DNA of 8,105 nt, from positions 1-8,105 of the forward strand of contig CALGEU010000090.1 in NCBI GenBank assembly GCA_937881285.1. Direction: 5' to 3'. Shown piece after piece: positions 1 to 6,000 of this stretch (within the stretch, counting starts at the first letter, position 1; every line of letters starts with the position of its first letter). The DNA comes from an uncultured Clostridia bacterium (lineage in GTDB: Bacteria > Bacillota > Clostridia > Christensenellales > CAG-917). The notes under the pieces were generated by a model that made no database searches, was not told where the DNA came from, and was given only the letters and a program-made list of their open reading frames with translations. Made by a program: the position numbers and the translations under genes.

Positions 1-3000
1 AGTGCGAAGAACAACATCGGCGGTGTGGTCGGCTTCGCATCTTCGACGTCGCTTGACGGACAGCAGAATGCGGCAGGAAAGAACAACAAGATTGAAATCA
101 CCGACAACGTTGTGACCAAAGCGGAACTTTGTGCATTTGATGCAACTGATGCCGGCAAAGTTTACAATGAAAAATCACCTAACGGACACAAGGATATAGG
201 CACAAAGGTCGGCGGAGTGCTCGGATACAGCGACGAGTATATTGCCGTTATTATCTCCGGTTGCACGGTCGGCACGGATTCGACAAGCAGTGATGTGACT
301 ATAACAGGCGAAAACGCAATCGGCGGCATCGCAGGCGCAATGCCGAACGCCATCAACGAAATCAAAGACTGCGCCGTCAAGGCATCAACGCTTATTCAGC
401 GCGGAAATTCTTGGGGTAATGTCGAAAACGTCAGCGATAAGAGCGCAGGCGACGGCGGTGACCACGGCACTGCAATCGGCGGTATCGTCGGCTATACCTA
501 TCACAATTCAGCCGAAAACGCTGTGACAACTACTCTCAGCGGCAACATTTCTTTCGCAGGAAAAATCAATATAGATTATCCGACGCAAGACGACGCTGTG
601 CGCAACGTAGGCGGCATCTTTGGCGATATGGCTTCGGGTGCTTCGTTCGCAACTGGCGCAGTCATCAACGTCACTGGTACTATAAGCGTAAATGACGATA
701 TAAAGACGGACAATCAAAACGCTGACAATTCTGGCGTTCGCAACATCGGCGGCGTTGCTGGCAGAACTCGCGACGTCGCGTTCAGCGGCGACTTCACGGT
801 GAGCGCAAATATCGTTATTCCCAACGCGTACAACGTTGGCGGATTTATCGGCAGAAACCGCGGTGAAGTCAATATCCTTGCGGACAACACCGTCATCAAG
901 ATTGGCGGCACGCTCAAAGGTTCGCACGGCGTGGGCGGATTTATCGGCAACAACGACGCGGATAACGGCGCAATTCTTTATATCGGCGCAAACGAGTATC
1001 GTCGTACGAGATATGAAAAACCGCTTTCAATCGAGATAAGCCAAGGCGCGACGATTTCGGCAAGCGGAGACAACGTCGGCGGTATCGTCGGCAACAACGC
1101 GTCCGTTGACGGCACGGGCATAGGCTCGATTCAAATCGTCAAGGGAAGCATAACAAACAACGGCACGGTTTCGGGCGCAAACGCGGTCGGCGGAATCATC
1201 GGCAACAACAACGCAGGTTTGGTGACCGGCGGCGGAACGGGCTCGGATGCCGTGAAAAAACTCACAATCGTAAACGGCGGCGCAGTGAGCGGCAACAATT
1301 ATGTCGGCGGTGTTATCGGCAAACTCAATCGCGGTACTATCGCAGGCACGTTTGTCAACAACGGCGACGTCACGGGCAAACTGTTCGTGGGCGGCTCTAT
1401 CGGTTACGTTGCGTTTGACGCGGTCATCACCGTTGCAGGCGGAGTTGCCACCGAGTTTAAGAACGGCGCGAAAGAAGACGCATACACCGCTTCGGGCGAA
1501 GCACTTACGGCAGACGGAGACACCGTTGCACAAGGCGTCGGCTCTGTTTCGGGCGAAGCGTACGTGGGCGGTTCAATCGGCATATTGCTCGGCAAAATCA
1601 CCGGTACGGCGGAAGCAAAAGTCATATTTACTTCAAGCGGTAAAGTGAACGCAACGGCAGCCGCAGGTTATCTCGGCGGCTCAATCGGCGCACTCGCAGG
1701 CGAAGTTTCATATACGCAATTCATCAGCAGCGGCGACAATATGTCCGACATAGACGCAATTACGGCAGTCGGCGGTTCGGTGGGCTTCATCGGCGCACCC
1801 ACTCCGTTGCTCAAAGCAAATTGCAACAAAGAATACGCAATCGACCTTTCTGACGTCAAGATAACCGTCGTAGACTCACACTTCGAGTCCAACGGAAACG
1901 TTAAACTCACCGGCAACAGTGCACAAATCGCAGAAGCGAAAAAGAACGATGACGGCAGTGAAAAAGGCGAGTTTGAGTGGGGCGGCGTCGGCGGCGCAAT
2001 CGGCGTCATCGCAGGTGTGTCCAACGGATTCAACGGCGGCGACGACTGGAAAAACAACACTTATTACGCAGAAGGCAACGTCACCGCACCCGGTATCTAC
2101 AACGTGGGCGGCATCGTCGGCTTTATCCGCGCAAACGGCATAAAAATCAACAACTTGCTTGCATACGACATCACGGTTGACGGCGCAACCAACGTCGGCG
2201 GCATCATCGGCTCGACGATAGGCACGGGCACGGTCATCGAATATGCGTTCTCAATCAGTTCTACAGACGGAACGGGCTTGTTCACGGCATCCGACGTAGG
2301 CGGTCAGGCAGGCGGCATCATCGGCAAGGCGGCAGACGACACCGACGCAAGCACTTCGTACTGGGTCAAAGGCTACAAGAACGCGGAACTTGCAGGAACG
2401 GACGCGTCAAGACTTAAAGACACGCTCGGTCTTTACACCGCAATCACGGAAAAGATTCAGAACTCGGACGGCACGTACACGACGGTTATATTCACGAAAG
2501 AACTTGTCGGCACAACAGCCGAAGACGGTTCTGCAGTCACCGAAAACGCCGTTTATCCCACGCCGTACGACTATATCGACGCAGTCGGCGCACATAAGGT
2601 GAACGAAAAGACCGTTACGCTCGAAGATACGTATACAACCGACGAGACGGGCACAATCACCAAGCGTGATTGGACGTGGTATTTCGGCACTTATTATACA
2701 AACGCGGAATTTGCAAACGACACGTGGGTTTTGAAGAAGCCCAACTGGAAAGCGTATTCTACAGGCACGGAGCAGACGGGCTGGTATTTCGTGTACGCAA
2801 ACGACACCGTAACAGACGATATAGTCGGCACGGTTGATGCGGCGCATAAGTCTGCAACGGCGGCAAATCTCAATGATAAAGACTTCTGGAAACGCATTGC
2901 AAACGCATACACCAACGAAGAACGTAAAAACGGCGACGACGTGCGTGAAATCTATTCGACAATCGTCAGCAGTATAGACGCGGACAACACGGTTTCGGGC

Positions 3001-6000
3001 GGCGGCTTGCTTCTTGAAAACAACTTGTATGCAACCGCAACTGCGGCAAACGATAACAAGAGCGGATATTATCTTTATATCGCATCTTCCGGCACGTCAC
3101 GTCCAACCGCAATCCACGGCACGAACGACGGTAAGTTCTATATCCAAATCAACACCGCAATAGACAAAACCACGATTGCAAAGAACGTCGCGGTGTATTA
3201 TCGTTCATTCGCAATGGGCAGCGCGCTCACCTACAACGGATATTCGCGTTTTGCTCCGATAAGTCTGCAAAAGGATATACCGGCAGAACCCGGCATAACC
3301 GACGGCAAGACCGACGCAAGCAAGAAGAATACTTATGCGTACAGCACAACGTTGGTTGGCACGACGGAAGCAAGATACGTCGGTTCGTACAAGTCCAACG
3401 TGTTCGTGTACTATTATGACGACGCAGGAAAAGCATACAAAGTCGGCGGTATAAAAGAAGGTCAATGGAAGATTAAGCAACGTGTTCTGACAATGTCCAC
3501 AGAAGGTACGACTTCTGCAACGTACGGTGACGACAATATCGCAACGACGGTCTATATTGATAATATCGTTTCTGAAGATATTAATAAATTAGAGTTTGTT
3601 TTAAGCGTCACTGACAGTGAGAATGTGACGATAAAGTATGGCGTGCGCGATTGGTCAAGCAACGGCGTTAGCATTGCATTGGTGTCTTCCGACGCAAGCA
3701 AATCTTTGAGCGGTACAGACGCGAATTTCAACATCGGTGAAATAGACAAAACTACCTACAAGTTGAAATTCACAGTGAAATTCACAAACGCGAAGAAATA
3801 CTCTTTGAGCGTTGCTTTGGCAGATAACGCACTTGCAAAGAATTATTCTTTGAGTAATGCAGAGAAAGACATCGAAGTCAAGAGAAAAGAATTGACCATC
3901 TCCGGTCCTGTCGGTGGAACTAATGACGGCGGAAAAGCAGAAGTGACGTACGACGGCAACTCGCACGGAGCAACTTGGACTGTAAACGGAATAGTTAACA
4001 AACAAGGTTACAACGACACACTTACCAGCGTTTTGTCAGTATTCAATCCGCAATTCGTTGCAAGAATCAGAAAAGATCCTAACAAGGAAGAGTATTTAGC
4101 GCCTGAAAGTTTCTCGTTGGTGCAAAAGGGTACTGCAACCGTAAATAACAGAACGATAGAATTCGGCTATAGCGATAATGCAAATACAATACTATTCAGT
4201 GGCGCAATAGACGCAGGCAACTATTATCTTGCGTTTACAAATTGCGACGACAATTCAAGCAATCCGTCCAACTACTATATCAAGTATAGCGGAAAGGAAG
4301 ATTATTCGCCAAACAGACCGAAATCTAACAGTTTCACAATAAGCACGAATATGCTTACTGTGACATGGACTTCGTCATCGGCATCACACGTATACGATCC
4401 TAACAAGAAAGGCGTTCTTGAAGCAAAAGTCGTGGCAAAAGATGCGATAAACGATTTCAAAGCGTTTGTAGAAAAGTATTTTGTTACAAGTTGGACAAGT
4501 TCGCTGAAAGGAACTAATATTGCCATAAGCGCGCAAAGCGATAATAAGACCGCAACGATAACGTTTACAACCGACGTAAATGCAGGTAGTTATACCGCAA
4601 ACATTAAAGTCAACGATAGAACGGATCAGGATATCATCAACTGCGGTTGCGATATGAAGACTCCGTCGAAGATTTACAAGATCGACAAAAAGACGATAAC
4701 CTTGTCTTTCAAGGATGATAATGCGAATACGGTAGGCACTTATATTTATAACACGGCCGTTCAAGGTCTTAAGACGATTTCGATAAGCGGATTGTATAGC
4801 GGTGAAACGATAGAATACGATATAGCAATTTCGTCAAACGATGCAAAAGTGCAGTACAAAGGAAAGTCGTATTCAAAACTTAAAAACTCCGGTTCCGCAG
4901 ATTTGTCGGGCAGAGATTGGATCAACGCAGGCACGTACAAGGTAACATTGACTCTTAGAACCGATACTGCATCGAACAACTATCAGTTGGTTCAAAATGA
5001 CACAAACCGAGTTGCGACTGCACAATGGACAATTGAGCAGAAAGAAATTAAGCTCAATAGCGTCAGCATGAGCAACGTCACTTATGACGCACAACAACAT
5101 AAGCCTTCGTTCAACTTGACGATAGATTCGTCCGGCGCTTCTTCAAACGGCGCATATAAGTGGAAAAACGATACTATAACGATCAATTATAAGAGCGGAT
5201 CGAGCGTAGCACAGGCATTTGTAAACGCAGGTAAATACAACGTGTCAGTTGCAGCCGATGCTATCACTGCAACACGCGATAATATTGATACTACGGCAAA
5301 CTATATTGTTGACAGTGCAAGTGCGAATGCCATTTCGTTTGAAATCTACGCAAGAGAAATCACGCTCGTTTGGAAGACTGACGTAACGTCGTTTGTTTAT
5401 AGCGGAAACGCTCAAGGACTTACGGTTAGCGGAGCGACATCAACAGGGATGACGCACAAAGTGTCGAATTCCACGCTTGACAGTGTGACTATTGAAGGTT
5501 GCGGCGACGATACGATCACCGTTGTATTGAGTGGCAAACAGACAAACGCTGGCAGCAATTATAAAATGACTTACGTTTCTCACACCGCAAACGGAACCAA
5601 CTTTGGCGAACAGTCTGACGGAAACAACTATACGTTTGCAGATGCAGAGAAAGCTAGTGCGCCGTATGAGATAACGCCGTCTAAATTGACGATCAAATCG
5701 GTTGGCGGAAGTACGACGAAAGTATATGATGCAACTATGTCCGTAACCGATATAAGCACTATTACGTTTGTCATCGAGTCTTCAAACGGTGGTGCAAACG
5801 GAAGCACAGGATACTTTACGTTCACCGGTCTTTACGACAACAAAAACGTAGGTACCGGAAAGACCGTTACGCTTACGTTTACGTTCAATAAGCCGAACGG
5901 AAATTACGTTGTTAATGACGAAGAACTTAATGGCGATGGTAAAATCGAAAGAATTATTTCAACTGGCACGATAACTCCGAAAGAACTCGAAGTCAAACTC

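Larger units (their letters stand above)
1..2340 (+). repeat. Beta-solenoid 1: 19 GLUG-type glycine-turn rungs
   Basis: Residues 1-780 carry 19 copies of a GGxxG turn, usually preceded by N/A/Y + V/I. The first Gly falls at residues 7, 71, 108, 160, 204, 250, 280, 312, 360, 397, 436, 464, 523, 559, 591, 664, 703, 733 and 771. Typical forms are NVGGIVG, NIGGVAG, NVGGFIG and AVGGIIG. Spacing runs from 28 to 73 residues and averages about 42. Between turns, alternating hydrophobic strands such as 'GTISV', 'GDFTVSANIVI' and 'GTVSG' fit parallel beta-helix coils. This matches the GLUG motif family, found in large bacterial surface proteins. The solenoid is already under way at base 1, so its N-terminal cap and perhaps more rungs lie upstream. 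Rod-like structure or ligand binding is inferred; no binding site is identifiable. Confidence 0.85.

Noticed and set aside
838..949. Identical 16-base words at 838-853 and 934-949 (ggcggatttatcggca), suggesting a direct repeat or recombination site
   Set aside because: Both encode the conserved solenoid turn GGFIG with the same codons; similar words recur at other turns, so protein repetition explains them.
1027..1533. Antisense open frame of 168 codons beneath solenoid 1
   Set aside because: It is in exact reverse codon register with the continuous forward frame; its openness follows from the lack of forward TTA/CTA/TCA codons. The translation is Cys/Ala/Val/Asp/Arg-rich without domain features.
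1301..1648. Forward open frame of 115 codons in another frame
   Set aside because: It overlaps the solenoid rungs entirely, is Ser/Arg/Ala-rich with no domain, and competes with a forward frame that is open for 2,701 codons.
1668..2060. Antisense open frame of 130 codons rich in Pro, Ser and Thr
   Set aside because: It is the reverse reading of repeated Gly-Gly-Ile-Gly codons, which yields Pro/Ala/Met/Ser-rich sequence. Similar products appear under every glycine-rich rung.
1..2340. CRISPR-like or satellite repeat array
   Set aside because: The periodicity is at protein level, with variable spacing of 28-73 codons and no conserved DNA repeat of 25-40 bases; the reading frame is preserved throughout.
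3490..3610. Possible intergenic or promoter region because of the sudden AT-rich stretch (17 of 60 G/C)
   Set aside because: Frame 1 stays open through it and encodes an Ig-like entry strand and Y-G motif; no stop or new start with a ribosome binding site interrupts the gene.
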